Shown: positions 1 to 9,800, counted from the first letter of the stretch. The stretch is 15,299 nucleotides of DNA from Neisseriaceae bacterium (GCA_030146285.1 JASLBZ010000220.1:1-15299), one strand, 5' to 3'. The notes: a model not told the origin generated them from the sequence alone. Numbers and translations are program-made.

Positions 1-2376
1 AGTGCTTTGAATTTGCCGGATGTCACCGTTAATCGACAAAAAGACAATCCTTTATCCGCATTGCAAAGCTTTATTGATGGTTTTTCGGGTTCTGTTTTGC
101 TGTGTGCAGAAAGCCTAGGGCGCCGTGAAACCATGATGAACTTTATGCAACAACACGATATTAAACCCATGGTGCTTGAAAACTGGCAAGACTTTGTCAT
201 GTTGCAGCCGAAATTGGGGATTGTGGTTGCCAATGTTTCGGATGGCTTTGTGCTTAAGACACCTGCCATTGCCGTGATTACCGAATCTGATTTATACCAA
301 ACCAATATCAAAATTCGCAGGCGCACCAAACGCCACGCTGCCGTTAGTGACACCATTTTGCGAGATTTGGCTGAGATCAATATTGGGGACCCTGTTGTAC
401 ATGAAGAGCATGGCATTGGTCGTTTCATGGGCTTGGTGAGCTTGGATTTGGGTGAGGGTGATGCTGAAATGATGTTGCTAGAGTATGCCAATGCTTCGCA
501 GCTTTACGTTCCAGTAGCGCAATTGCATTTAATCAGTCGTTATTCTGGCCAAGCTTTGGACAACGTACAGTTACATCGTTTGGGTACGCAAGCTTGGAAT
601 AAGGTCAAACGAAAAGCTGCAGAAAAAGCGCGTGATACTGCCGCCGAGCTTTTGAATCTGTATGCACAGCGCGCAGCACAAGAAGGTTTTAAATTTACCT
701 TAGATGAGTTGGATTACCAAAGTTTTGTGGCAGGTTTTGGGCATGAAGAGACGGTGGATCAAGCCACAGCCATTGAAGCAGTATTGCATGATTTAACCCA
801 TACCAAACCCATGGACCGTTTGATTTGCGGTGATGTTGGTTTTGGTAAGACAGAAGTGGCACTTCGGGCTGCATTTGTCGCGGTAATGGGCGGTAAGCAG
901 GTGGCAATATTGGCACCCACGACTTTGTTGGTAGAACAGCATGCCAAAGGTTTTGCTGATCGATTTGCCAATTTTCCTGTTAAGGTTGCTCAGTTGTCTC
1001 GTTTTAACAGTGCCAAAGAAAATAAAGCAGCCTTAGCTGGCATTGTCGATGGTTCTGTTGATATTGTGATTGGTACCCATAAATTGGTACAGCCTGATGT
1101 GGTTTTTAAAAATCTGGGTTTGGTGATTATTGACGAAGAGCACCGCTTTGGGGTGCGCCAAAAAGAGCAGTTAAAACGCATGCGTGCGAATGTTGATATT
1201 TTGACCATGACAGCCACGCCGATTCCAAGAACCTTGTCGATGGCATTGGAAGGTTTGCGTGATTTTTCTTTGATTACCACCGCACCAAGTCGTCGTTTGG
1301 CCGTGAAAACCTATGTGAAACATTTTGATGAAGCCAATATTCGTGAAGCGATGTTGCGCGAGCTAAAGCGTGGCGGTCAGGTGTTCTTTTTGCACAATGA
1401 GGTCGATACCATTATCAATATGCAAGAGCGCTTGGCAGAGCTTTTGCCTGAGGCCAGAATTGCCGTTGCACATGGACAGCTGCGAGAGCGTGAACTTGAG
1501 CAAGTGATGCGAGACTTTATGCAGCAAAAATTCAATGTATTGTTGTGTTCAACCATCATTGAAACCGGCATTGATATTCCCAATGCCAATACCATTATTA
1601 TCAATCGTGCTGATAAATTTGGTTTGGCACAATTACACCAGTTGCGAGGCCGTGTTGGGCGCTCACACCATCAAGCATATGCTTATTTGCTCACACCAGA
1701 TTATGTCTCCAAAGATGCACAAAAAAGGTTGGACGCCATTGCCATGGCCGATGATTTGGGTGCAGGCTTTACTTTGGCCATGCATGATTTGGAAATTCGT
1801 GGTGCAGGTGAAGTTTTGGGAGAAGGCCAGTCTGGTGAAATGATGCAAGTGGGCTTTGGTCTGTATACCGAAATGTTAAAGCAAGCAGTCAGAGCATTAA
1901 AAAAAGGGCACGAGCCTGATCTGGATGCACCTTTGGCAATTACCACTGAAATCAAATTACACAGTCCAGCATTGTTGCCTGAAAAATATTGCCCTGATAT
2001 TCATGAGCGTTTGGTATTGTACAAACGCTTGGCAACTGCTGAGAATCTGGCGCAAATTGATCAGATTTACGAGGAATTAATTGATCGATTTGGTTTGGCA
2101 GAAGAGCCCGTGCGAACGCTGATTGAAAGTCACCGCTTGAGAATTTTGGCCAATGAAATGGGTATTCATAGTATTGATGCGAGCCCTGAGGCGATTACAC
2201 TGACCATGGGTAAAAACCACAATATTGACCCCACCGGTATTATCGGTTTGATTCAACAAGACAGAAGCTTTCAACTGGCAGGTGCTGATAAATTAAAAGT
2301 CGTGCAAAGCACCATCAATGTGACTGAAAGAGTGAAAACTTGTAAGAGTATTTTGCAATTACTGAAGGTCTTATAA
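1..2376 (+). CDS. mfd: Transcription-repair coupling factor Mfd (5' partial)
   Basis: Mfd is a DNA translocase that pushes stalled RNA polymerase off damaged DNA and recruits UvrA for nucleotide excision repair. The reading frame is open from the first base (AGT GCT TTG...), so the gene starts outside the window. About 791 codons are present of a protein usually near 1150 residues; the missing part is the N-terminal UvrB-like module. Visible in order are a CarD-like RNA-polymerase-interacting domain (about nt 364-545, with the HEEHGIGRF stretch), Walker A GDVGFGKT at 829-852, the DEEH box at 1132-1143, the TATPIPRTL motif III/TRG region near 1207-1240, helicase motif VI QLRGRVGR at 1639-1662, and a C-terminal TRCF domain to the stop TAA at 2374-2376. 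The helicase motifs are intact and I see no frameshift. The next gene starts on the base after the stop, suggesting co-transcription. Identification is secure. Confidence 0.97.
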   Translation, partial: SALNLPDVTVNRQKDNPLSALQSFIDGFSGSVLLCAESLGRRETMMNFMQQHDIKPMVLENWQDFVMLQPKLGIVVANVSDGFVLKTPAIAVITESDLYQTNIKIRRRTKRHAAVSDTILRDLAEINIGDPVVHEEHGIGRFMGLVSLDLGEGDAEMMLLEYANASQLYVPVAQLHLISRYSGQALDNVQLHRLGTQAWNKVKRKAAEKARDTAAELLNLYAQRAAQEGFKFTLDELDYQSFVAGFGHEETVDQATAIEAVLHDLTHTKPMDRLICGDVGFGKTEVALRAAFVAVMGGKQVAILAPTTLLVEQHAKGFADRFANFPVKVAQLSRFNSAKENKAALAGIVDGSVDIVIGTHKLVQPDVVFKNLGLVIIDEEHRFGVRQKEQLKRMRANVDILTMTATPIPRTLSMALEGLRDFSLITTAPSRRLAVKTYVKHFDEANIREAMLRELKRGGQVFFLHNEVDTIINMQERLAELLPEARIAVAHGQLRERELEQVMRDFMQQKFNVLLCSTIIETGIDIPNANTIIINRADKFGLAQLHQLRGRVGRSHHQAYAYLLTPDYVSKDAQKRLDAIAMADDLGAGFTLAMHDLEIRGAGEVLGEGQSGEMMQVGFGLYTEMLKQAVRALKKGHEPDLDAPLAITTEIKLHSPALLPEKYCPDIHERLVLYKRLATAENLAQIDQIYEELIDRFGLAEEPVRTLIESHRLRILANEMGIHSIDASPEAITLTMGKNHNIDPTGIIGLIQQDRSFQLAGADKLKVVQSTINVTERVKTCKSILQLLKVL

Positions 2377-2787
2377 ATGTTAACCAGAAAAATACAAGCC
2401 AAAGTCCACCAATGGACCACATATTTCTCTTCTTGGATGGTCGCCATGCTAATGGTATGGTCATCTTCTGTGTGGGCTATTGATGCTCATGACTTCGCGA
2501 TGCCAGAAAATGAACCAATCGCGGATTTTTTCTCAGGCACTGTATCCATGAAAAATAACGATATTGTGTTTTATCGTTGTTCTTTGGACAAAAGTGAGTA
2601 TGTTGTGAGTTTTCAGGATGCCCAACATGAGCGTGTCATTCGTGAGTTAGCACAAAAGAAAGTCAAATTTTGGTTAAGTGTGATTGCCGTGGCGAATACA
2701 ACTGGTGGCCAGAATTATTTAAAAATTAAACAAATTCAAAGTTGTCATCTGAATGAGTCTTGCCATTTGGATGATCTGTTTTCGTAA
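2377..2787 (+). CDS. Small exported protein of unknown function
   Basis: A 136-residue protein that I do not recognise. The ATG lies directly after the mfd stop codon and has AAGGT at 2365-2369, 7 bases upstream and inside the mfd end, so translation is probably coupled to mfd. The N terminus looks like a signal peptide: a basic n-region (MLTRKIQAK), then a hydrophobic stretch around WMVAMLMVW, then a likely signal peptidase I site after SSSVWA (about residue 34). The mature part would be about 100 residues, with three cysteines: one in the YRCSLD segment and two near the end (QSCHLNESCHL), which would suit a disulfide in the periplasm. It has no further membrane segment and no lipobox. Secretion is inferred from sequence; the function is unknown. 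Confidence 0.72.
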   Translation: MLTRKIQAKVHQWTTYFSSWMVAMLMVWSSSVWAIDAHDFAMPENEPIADFFSGTVSMKNNDIVFYRCSLDKSEYVVSFQDAQHERVIRELAQKKVKFWLSVIAVANTTGGQNYLKIKQIQSCHLNESCHLDDLFS

Positions 2788-2976
2788 TCCTTCTGTATGT
2801 TGCTGATGCTTGGCTGAATATTTTGTGCTCGGCAGATGTGGTTGTTGATATGTTTGATGTTTTTTGTTTTAAATTAGCTTAAGTTCTTTTAAAACAATTA
2901 AATGTTGTTAAATTCAAGAGCAATTTAGTGTAACGTTTATTAATCAAGTTCACAGTTGAAATACAAAAGGGTAGCA

Positions 2977-3540
2977 ATGCGGAAGATGAATAACATACAA
3001 AAAGGTTTTACTTTAATAGAATTGATGATTGTCATTGCAATTATTGGCATTTTAGCTGCAATTGCCATGCCAATGTACAGTGATTACGTTTCTAAGTCTC
3101 AAGTAACACGGGTTTACCACGAACTTTCGACACGCAAGCCGATGGTAGACTTGGCGGTTTTTGAAGGCGAAAAACCAGTTCCAGGCACCGAGGTTAATCC
3201 TGGATCAAGTTCTAGTAAAGTCAATGATGAAGTTGCTCTTGGATTTGTCACAGGCCGCGCATGGACAGAAACCAATCACACTGACACCAAAACACTCACT
3301 TCCAATTTGATGTCATCGGTTAAGGTATCTGATTTTTCAAGAGACTCGAAAAGACCCGATTTGTTTGGTAATGGTGTCATGACGGCGACGTTTGGTAATA
3401 AAGCATCATCATCAATCGCTGGCGCAGTGATGACCTTAGAGCGCACAGGCAATGGTCTTTGGAGCTGCACCATTCAAATTAAAAATGCCAAAGGGTGGAA
3501 AGATAAATTTACACCAGGTGGATGTGTTACCAGCGGTTAA
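2977..3540 (+). CDS. pilA: Type IV pilin, major pilin-like (PilA family)
   Basis: A 187-residue prepilin, the structural subunit of type IV pili (twitching, adhesion, DNA uptake). The leader is short and positively charged and ends in QKG before FTLIELMIVIAIIGILAAIA, the class III signal processed by PilD with N-methylation of Phe+1. Glu at mature position 5 is present. The hydrophobic helix is followed by a globular domain ending in a C-terminal pair of cysteines (WSCTIQ and GGCVTSG) that should form the D-region disulfide loop. I chose ATG 2977 because AAAGGG (2966-2971) lies 5 bases upstream. ATG 2986 would give a shorter leader, and a TTG at 2956 would lengthen it without a clear ribosome site. 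No other pil gene is adjacent, as is common for an isolated pilA. Family assignment is secure; major versus minor pilin is inferred from length and the disulfide loop. Confidence 0.9.
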   Translation: MRKMNNIQKGFTLIELMIVIAIIGILAAIAMPMYSDYVSKSQVTRVYHELSTRKPMVDLAVFEGEKPVPGTEVNPGSSSSKVNDEVALGFVTGRAWTETNHTDTKTLTSNLMSSVKVSDFSRDSKRPDLFGNGVMTATFGNKASSSIAGAVMTLERTGNGLWSCTIQIKNAKGWKDKFTPGGCVTSG

Positions 3541-3618
3541 TGACAAATCCAGTTTTTTGAATATTTTGGTGTTTTCGATAGGAAGCGGCGTACTTTTTTT
3601 TAAGGGATGTCGATGTTG

Positions 3619-3643
3619 GTGTTTGGTTAATGAAACCATACAC
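3619..3643 (+). other. Imperfect hairpin between pilA and the transporter gene
   Basis: GTGT, a T-T mismatch, then TGGTT can pair with AACCA, T, ACAC across the loop AATGA. It lies 78 bases after the pilA stop and could end the pilA transcript or stabilise its 3' end. No T-run follows, so it is not a convincing intrinsic terminator. The rest of 3541-3764 is AT-rich, and I see no gene in it. Confidence 0.3.
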
Positions 3644-3764
3644 TAACGGCGTAAAATGGATGGTATTTTTGCAGTTTTTTGTATGGAATTTCAGTTTTTA
3701 AGTTTACAAGCTCATGATATTGTTATTATATATATAGGTACTTAAATTTTAATAAAGGAATTTA

Positions 3765-5498
3765 GTGTCCATTCAAAACAAAAATACGTCACAACAAACA
3801 AGCATTACATCGAAAGAACCAGTAGATACACGAATAGACTGGTTTACATTTATTGGTGTGTTGGTCATCATCCTTGCAGTTACCATCCCTTTAATTATTT
3901 ATCCCACTCAAGGCGCAACTTGGGTTGCTGAAATTAAGACTTTCGTTACCCAAAAATTGGGTATGGCTTACTTGAGCATTGGTGTGCTATCAGTGGCTTT
4001 TGTTATTTATATTGCCTGTTCTGATATTGGCAATATTAAAGCAGGTAAGCCTGAAGAGGAAATTGAGTTCAAAACATTATCTTGGGCTTCCATGCTGTTT
4101 TGCGCCGGCATTGGCGCCAGTATTTTGTATTGGGGTATGATTGAATGGGCTTATTACTATCAATCACCACCATTTGGATTGGAAGCAGGTTCACCCGATG
4201 CTATTCGTTGGGCTTCCACTTACGGTATTTTTCACTGGGGACCTGTGGCTTGGGCCATTTACTTGGTGCCAGCCATTCCTATTGCCTATTTTTATCATGT
4301 TCGCAATAAACCCATTCTTAAAGTCAGCCAATGTTTGGCTCCGTTAATTGGTGATAAATTGGCTGCAAGCCGTTGGGGACGCTCTGCGGATATTTTCTTT
4401 GTCTTTGGTATGGTCGGCGGTGGCGCAACCACACTCGGCTTAGCTTCTCCCATGATCACACAAGGCTTGAATATTCTTTTTGGCTTACCCATCAATATTT
4501 GGTCACAACTTTTTGTGTTGCTAATGACCACAGGGATTTTCGCTTACAGCGCATTCAAAGGCATGAAAGGCGGCATTCAACTGCTGTCTAATATCAATTT
4601 TTATCTTGCTTTGGCATTTTTATTGTTTATCTTTTTGATAGGGCCTTCTGAATTTATGCTGAATGTGGGCTTAGAGAGCCTGGGCCGTTCTTTGGGAAAC
4701 AGCATTGAAATGATGACTAATATTGGTGCATTTAACCAATTTACGAATCATGGTTTTGTGGCTTCTACTTTTGCACAAGATTGGACTGTGTTTTATTGGG
4801 CTTGGTGGCTGGTTTTCGCACCGACAATTGGCTTGTTTATTGCCCGAATTTCCAAAGGCAGAACCATTCGCCAAATTATTGTAGGATCCATGTTCTTTGG
4901 CAGCTTAGGTTGTGCCATGTACTTTATTGTTTTGGGAAATTACGGCTTGTATTTGCAATTGACGGATACTTTGGATGTTGTGCATTTACTCAATACTGAA
5001 GGTGCGAATGTGGCCATTTTTTCTATATTGCAAACGCTGCCAATGGCAACCTTGGTGATTGCTATCTTTACCTTATTGGCCATTATATTTACGGCAACAA
5101 CATTTGATTCTATTTCGTACATCTTGGCATCTGTAGTACAAAAAGAAGTAGATGATGAACCGCATCGCTGGAACAGATTGTTCTGGGCATTTTCATTGTG
5201 CTTTATGCCAGCTGTTTTGATGTTTCTAGGCAGCCTGAATACACTGCAAACCGCTTCTATTTTTGCCGGAGCACCCTTAATACTGATTATGCTTGCCATG
5301 ATGTTTTCTGTGATTAAGGCTGCCAAATTTGATTTGCATTTTCAGCCTGATTATTCAAAATCGACCATTCATATCGAAGAAATTCCAGAAAACTCTCCTT
5401 GGGAAGAAGGAGAAACCTCATCAGCACCAGTGGGCTCTGTTTTGCACCAAGAAGCAGAGTATGAGGAGTTAAGAAAATCGAATGATGAGAATGAATAA
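3765..5498 (+). CDS. BCCT-family betaine/carnitine/choline transporter
   Basis: A 577-residue inner-membrane protein with about 12 hydrophobic segments, matching the BCCT family (BetP, OpuD, CaiT) that imports quaternary ammonium compatible solutes such as glycine betaine, choline or carnitine. The family signature DWTVFYWAWW is at residues 339-348, followed by FAPTIGLFIARISKGRT. An early segment around residues 123-137 (WGMIEWAYYYQSPPFG) resembles the corresponding CaiT/BetP region. A glycine-rich stretch CAGIGAS just before it sits where sodium-coupled members have their glycine motif. The C-terminal tail of about 50 residues is acidic and probably cytosolic, as in osmosensing members, but osmosensing is not shown. 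The start is GTG at 3765, with AAAGGAA at 3754-3760 and no better in-frame ATG nearby. The gene is monocistronic, closed by the terminator at 5526-5556. The substrate cannot be fixed from sequence alone. Confidence 0.92.
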   Translation: MSIQNKNTSQQTSITSKEPVDTRIDWFTFIGVLVIILAVTIPLIIYPTQGATWVAEIKTFVTQKLGMAYLSIGVLSVAFVIYIACSDIGNIKAGKPEEEIEFKTLSWASMLFCAGIGASILYWGMIEWAYYYQSPPFGLEAGSPDAIRWASTYGIFHWGPVAWAIYLVPAIPIAYFYHVRNKPILKVSQCLAPLIGDKLAASRWGRSADIFFVFGMVGGGATTLGLASPMITQGLNILFGLPINIWSQLFVLLMTTGIFAYSAFKGMKGGIQLLSNINFYLALAFLLFIFLIGPSEFMLNVGLESLGRSLGNSIEMMTNIGAFNQFTNHGFVASTFAQDWTVFYWAWWLVFAPTIGLFIARISKGRTIRQIIVGSMFFGSLGCAMYFIVLGNYGLYLQLTDTLDVVHLLNTEGANVAIFSILQTLPMATLVIAIFTLLAIIFTATTFDSISYILASVVQKEVDDEPHRWNRLFWAFSLCFMPAVLMFLGSLNTLQTASIFAGAPLILIMLAMMFSVIKAAKFDLHFQPDYSKSTIHIEEIPENSPWEEGETSSAPVGSVLHQEAEYEELRKSNDENE

Positions 5499-5525
5499 GT
5501 CTTAATATCTTGTGATAGCTTACCC

Positions 5526-5556
5526 AAAAAATCCAACGAGTCTCGTTGGATTTTTT
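5526..5556 (+). terminator. Rho-independent terminator after the BCCT gene
   Basis: AAAAAATCCAACG pairs perfectly with CGTTGGATTTTTT (13 bp) around the loop AGTCT. The right arm ends in six T, and the left arm begins with six A, so it could work in both directions. It sits 27 bases past the transporter stop and isolates that gene from the CRISPR-Cas operon. Confidence 0.9.
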
Positions 5557-5703
5557 GTTTTTATCACAGGGCACTGAGGCAAGGGAGGTATTAAAACCAT
5601 ACGCTAGATAAAAATATTGACTATCGTTTTTGGTTTTTAATCAGATGGTATTGGACTTTAAATCCATATTAAATGATATATGCATTAAAAATGCTGTCTT
5701 TCA

Positions 5704-5731
5704 TTCAAATTAATTATTCTATTGTGATAAT
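5704..5731 (+). promoter_or_regulatory. Candidate promoter for the cas operon
   Basis: An extended -10 element, TGT followed by GATAAT (5726-5731, five of six bases of TATAAT), lies 16 bp after TTCAAA (5704-5709, four of six bases of TTGACA). A start near 5738 would give a leader of about 134 nt before cas1. AT-rich DNA yields such matches by chance, so this is a candidate only. Confidence 0.4.
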
Positions 5732-5795
5732 ATGGTTGTGTGCAGTTTGAGTGATGGATGGCTTTGTATTTTATGTTAAAAATCAAATTTTATCG

Positions 5796-5809
5796 CCAGA
5801 ATATTCTGG
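5796..5809. promoter_or_regulatory. Perfect 14-bp palindrome upstream of cas1 (operator or attenuator candidate)
   Basis: CCAGAATATTCTGG is a perfect inverted repeat with no spacer, 62 bases upstream of the cas1 start and downstream of the candidate promoter. As DNA it could be the site of a dimeric repressor. As RNA it could fold as CCAGA-loop-TCTGG, and the ATTTTTCTTT that follows resembles a weak terminator or attenuator. The symmetry is seen directly; either role is inferred. Confidence 0.4.
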
Positions 5810-5871
5810 ATTTTTCTTTAAAAAGAGGATCTTTCATAGGGTGATGTTGATTAACTTAAAGGAAAATGATA

Positions 5872-6826
5872 ATGCAACCATTGGAATCATTGAAATCTAT
5901 TTTGCATTCTAAAAGAGCAAACTTATTTTATTTAGAACATTGTCGAGTTATGCAAAAAGATGGTCGGGTTCTTTATCTAACAGAAGCCAAAAATGAAAAT
6001 AAATATTGGAATATTCCAATTGCCAATACCACCGTTATTTTACTGGGAACAGGAACGTCAATTACACAGGCTGCTATGCGAATGTTGGCCAGTGCAGGTG
6101 TTCTTGTGGGATTTTGTGGCGGTGGTGGTACGCCATTGTTTATGGGTGCAGAAGTTGAATGGTTAACGCCACAAAGTGAGTACCGTCCAACTGAATACAT
6201 GCAAGGGTGGATGCAGTTTTGGTTTGATGATCAAAAAAGATTAATGGCAGCCAAAACTTTTCAGGCAGCCAGAATTGGCTTTATTCGTAAAATTTGGACC
6301 AAAGATAGAGATTTGAAATCAGAAGGCTTTCAGATTGATAACCAAGGCAGTGGATTCATTTGAAAACAAAATGCCAGAACTTAGCCAAGTTGGTGACTTA
6401 TTGCTTGCTGAAGCACAAATGACCAAACAGCTTTATAAAATGGCAGCTATCTGCACGAATCAAAAAAATTTTAGCCGCAACCATGAGCAAAGTGATTTGG
6501 CGAATAGTTTTTTAAATTATGGTAATTATTTGGCTTATGGTTTGGCCGCTTGTACATTGTGGGTACTGGGTATCCCACATGGCTTTGCTGTGATGCATGG
6601 AAAAACACGACGAGGCGCTTTGGTTTTTGATGTGGCTGATTTGATTAAAGATGCCATCGTTCTTCCTTGGGCATTTATTTGCGTCAAGGAAAACGCAACA
6701 GAGCAAGAGTTTCGGCAGCAAATTCTACAAAAATTTACAGAACACCAATGTTTGGATTTTATGTTTGATGAAGTCAAGACGATTGCATTAAGAAGCTGGA
6801 AAATCGCAGAAGGCGGAAGCTTATGA
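5872..6826 (+). pseudogene. cas1: Type I-F Cas1 integrase, split by a +1 frameshift
   Basis: Cas1 is the integrase that, with the Cas2 domain of Cas2-3, inserts new spacers at the leader end of the array. The N-terminal half reads in frame 1 to TGA at 6361-6363. The C-terminal half is in frame 2 and ends at 6826. Joining them near nt 6338-6350 by dropping one base (for example one G of CAAGGCAGT) restores a protein of about 317 residues, typical of type I-F Cas1 (about 320). The catalytic set lies wholly in the second half: Glu at 6410-6412 (AEAQMTK), His at 6596-6598 (MHGKTRRG), and Asp at 6629-6631 and 6638-6640 (FDVAD). The His-Asp-Asp spacings of 11 and 3 match those I recall for the P. 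aeruginosa protein (H254, D265, D268). I prefer ATG 5872 over 5866 because AAGGA (5859-5863) then lies 8 bases upstream. The last four bases overlap cas2-3. The cause could be a true mutation, a sequencing error or, less likely, recoding. Confidence 0.9.
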
Positions 6827-9800
6827 TTGTTACATTTGTGAGCCAGTGCGAGAAAAAAGCACTCTTAAAAACCAGACGGGTACTTGATGCTTATGCCAAT
6901 CGAATCGGTAACAATGTTTGGCAAACCATTATTACTGAAGAAGGGCTACAAATGGTGAAAAAGCTTCTTCGCAGTAGTGCATCTAAAAACAGTGCCATTA
7001 GTTGTCATTGGATTCGTTCTCGCAGACGAACAGATTTGTTATGGGTTGTTGGCAACCGACAAAAATTTAATGCTGAAGGACATGTGCCTGTTAATTTTAC
7101 TGAGAGTGAAATCAGTGAGTTTATGGACTCAGAAAAATGGCAAAATTTGGCCATCGTACAAGATGCTGTGACCATTGCTGGTTTGTTCCATGATTTTGGT
7201 AAAAGCACTGTTTTATTTCAAGCCAAGCTAAAAGGCAATGGGAAAAGCAACCATGAACCCATTCGACATGAATGGGTTTCTTTGCGGATATTTCAAGCTT
7301 TTGTGGGTTCTAAAACGGATGAGCAGTGGCTTAACTCATTAGCCGAAATTGATAAAAACCATCAAGATACTTTGTTTAAAGATGGGGTCGATGTTGGTAA
7401 AAATAACCCTTTAGCAAATCTACCGCCACTTGCCCAATTGATTGGGTGGTTAATACTTAGCCACCACAAATTGCCTTTTGTGCCGACTTGGAAAAAAAAC
7501 TTATGTGCACAAACAACGTTGCATGAGCTTAGGGCAAAGAAAGTAACACCACGAGCAGCTTGGTTTGAGACTGAATTGCATGTGCACTGGAATTCTTATC
7601 ATTTTAAAGATGAAAATACCCAAGAGTTTTTAAGTAATAATTGGGTTTTTCATGCAGATGGTTTGCCTTATAAAAGTGCCAAATGGCGTTATAGGGCCAT
7701 GAAAGCTGCAGACAAAGCATTATTAAATCTGAAGCAAATAGAGGATCAGAATGTATTGCATGATGATTTGTTTACGAGCCATTTAGCACGCATGGCCTTG
7801 ATGTTAGCTGATCATTATTATTCCGCTCAAGAAGAAGTGAACCCAGAATGGCAAAGCCCACATTATGCTGTTTTTGCGAATACAAATCGAAAAACAGGCG
7901 AACTGAAACAACAGTTAGATGAGCACTTAATCGGTGTTGCTAAATCAGCGTTTAAGATTGTTCAAGCCTTGCCTAGATTAGAATCCAGTTTATTGTCTTT
8001 ACAAAATAATTCTTTTTTAAGCAGCACGAAAATAAAAAATGAAAAATTTGCATGGCAAATTCTTGCTCAAAAAGAGGCTAAAAAACTCAGCGAAACCAGT
8101 GCCCAACAAGGTTTTTTTGGTATCAATATGGCGTCCACTGGCACAGGGAAAACACTGGCAAATGCCAAAATTATGTATGCGCTGGCCGATGAGAAGGAAG
8201 ATAGCCGCTTTACTGTGGCTTTGGGTCTTAGAACATTGACTTTGCAAACAGGGCGAGAATATCGGAAGCAATTGGCGTTGACAGATGAGCAATTGGCCAT
8301 TGCTGTTGGTGGTACGGCCTCAAAAATACTGTTTGAAAATGAGCAAAATAAACATTATGCAGAAGAAATTTTTGGTAGTGGTAGCGAATCGGCAGAAGAC
8401 TTTTTGGATTCCGGCATTCAGTTAGATTATGATCTATCGGGTGTGGAGCATGCGCTTTATGAGTGGACAAGGCACAATGTACGCATTGAAAAATTATTAC
8501 AAGCACCTGTTTTGGTTTGTACCATCGACCATTTGATTCCAGCAACAGACGGCACCAAAGGCGGAAAGCAAATTGGGCCCATGCTGCGCTTATTGACTTC
8601 AGATTTAATCATTGATGAGCCAGATGATTTTGGCTTAGAGGATTTACCCGCCTTGTGTCGATTGGTGTATTGGGCTGGCATGTTAGGCAGTCGTGTCTTA
8701 CTTTCTACAGCCACAATGCCACCTGACTTGGCTTTTGCCGCTTTTCAAGCTTATCAAAATGGATGGGCTCAGTATGCCAAAGCCAATGTTGTTAACTGGA
8801 ATCAAAAAATAAACTGTGCCTGGTTTGATGAACGCACCAAAAGTGGAGCACTAAGCCAAGAGATTCAAGATTTTAAAGTGTTTAAATCTGAACATGAAAA
8901 ATATGTCGCCAAACGAATTGAGTATTTGGCCGCCAGTGCAGTCGTTAAACACAAAGGCAAAATACTAGAAAATACACAGGAAACGGACGATGTTTATAAC
9001 GATTTTTCAAAAACCATTTTGCAAGGTGCATTGGCGCTTCATCAACACAATCATGTTCAAATAGATTGTAAAAAGATTTCTATCGGATTGGTGCGCATGG
9101 CCAATATTAACCCTTTGGTTGCTGTGGCCAAAGCCTTAAGTCAGCAGTTATTGCCCCCAGATACCCATATTCATTTGTGTGTTTACCACAGTCGCTATCC
9201 TTTAGCCGTTCGTTCATATTTAGAAAATCAGCTCGATAGAGCGCTTAATCGCAAAGAAAATTGGCCACCCAATGACATCAAGAAGTTGGTGCAAGACACA
9301 CAAGCACGCCAGCAAATTTTTATTGTTCTGGCTTCACCTGTTGCCGAGGTGGGGCGCGATCATGATTATGATTGGGCCATCATCGAACCCAGCTCTATGC
9401 GCTCTATTATTCAAATCGCAGGGCGGGTTTTGCGTCACCGTGATATTCAACCAAAGCAGGAAAATGTCTTTTTAATTAACCAAAACATGAAGCAGTTAAA
9501 AGGTCGTGATCTTTGCTTTAGTCAACCTGGGTTTGAAGTCGAAAAAATGGGACTCAAACTACATAAACATCAACTTAATGAGGTTTTACAAGACAAGCAG
9601 TATCAACACATCAACGCGATTGAAAGAGTGGTGCAACCCAAAGATAAACATTTAGAAAATTTAGTGGCTTTAGAGCACAAAGCTTTACTGACTCAGTTGT
9701 TTACCGATACCAGTTCAGCTTCACTTTGGTGGAAAGAACAAGCGCATTGGTGTGGTGTATTACAACATTTTCAGCCATTTAGAAAGTCAAAAAAAGACGA

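Larger units (their letters stand above)
5557..5871. other. Non-coding upstream region of the CRISPR-Cas operon
   Basis: This AT-rich stretch of about 315 bases lies between the transporter terminator and cas1. I see no credible gene in any frame. It contains a short GCATT/AATGC hairpin (5682-5694), a candidate promoter (5704-5731), a perfect palindrome (5796-5809) and the cas1 ribosome site AAAGGA (5858-5863). The remainder shows nothing I can interpret. Confidence 0.7.

Noticed and set aside
2812..2832. Possible sigma-54 promoter for pilA (TGGC...TTGT...)
   Set aside because: The -24 GG and -12 GC elements are not at the required spacing and the GC is missing. A weak sigma-70-like pair at 2905-2934 (TTGTTA, 18 bp, TGTAAC) is no better than chance in this AT-rich DNA.
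3452..3646. A 64-codon + frame overlapping the pilA end and the downstream gap
   Set aside because: Starts inside pilA in another frame without a ribosome site, and the composition follows the AT-rich spacer.
4940..5326. A 128-codon reverse-strand frame inside the BCCT gene
   Set aside because: Antisense shadow of a clearly conserved membrane protein, with no start signals of its own.
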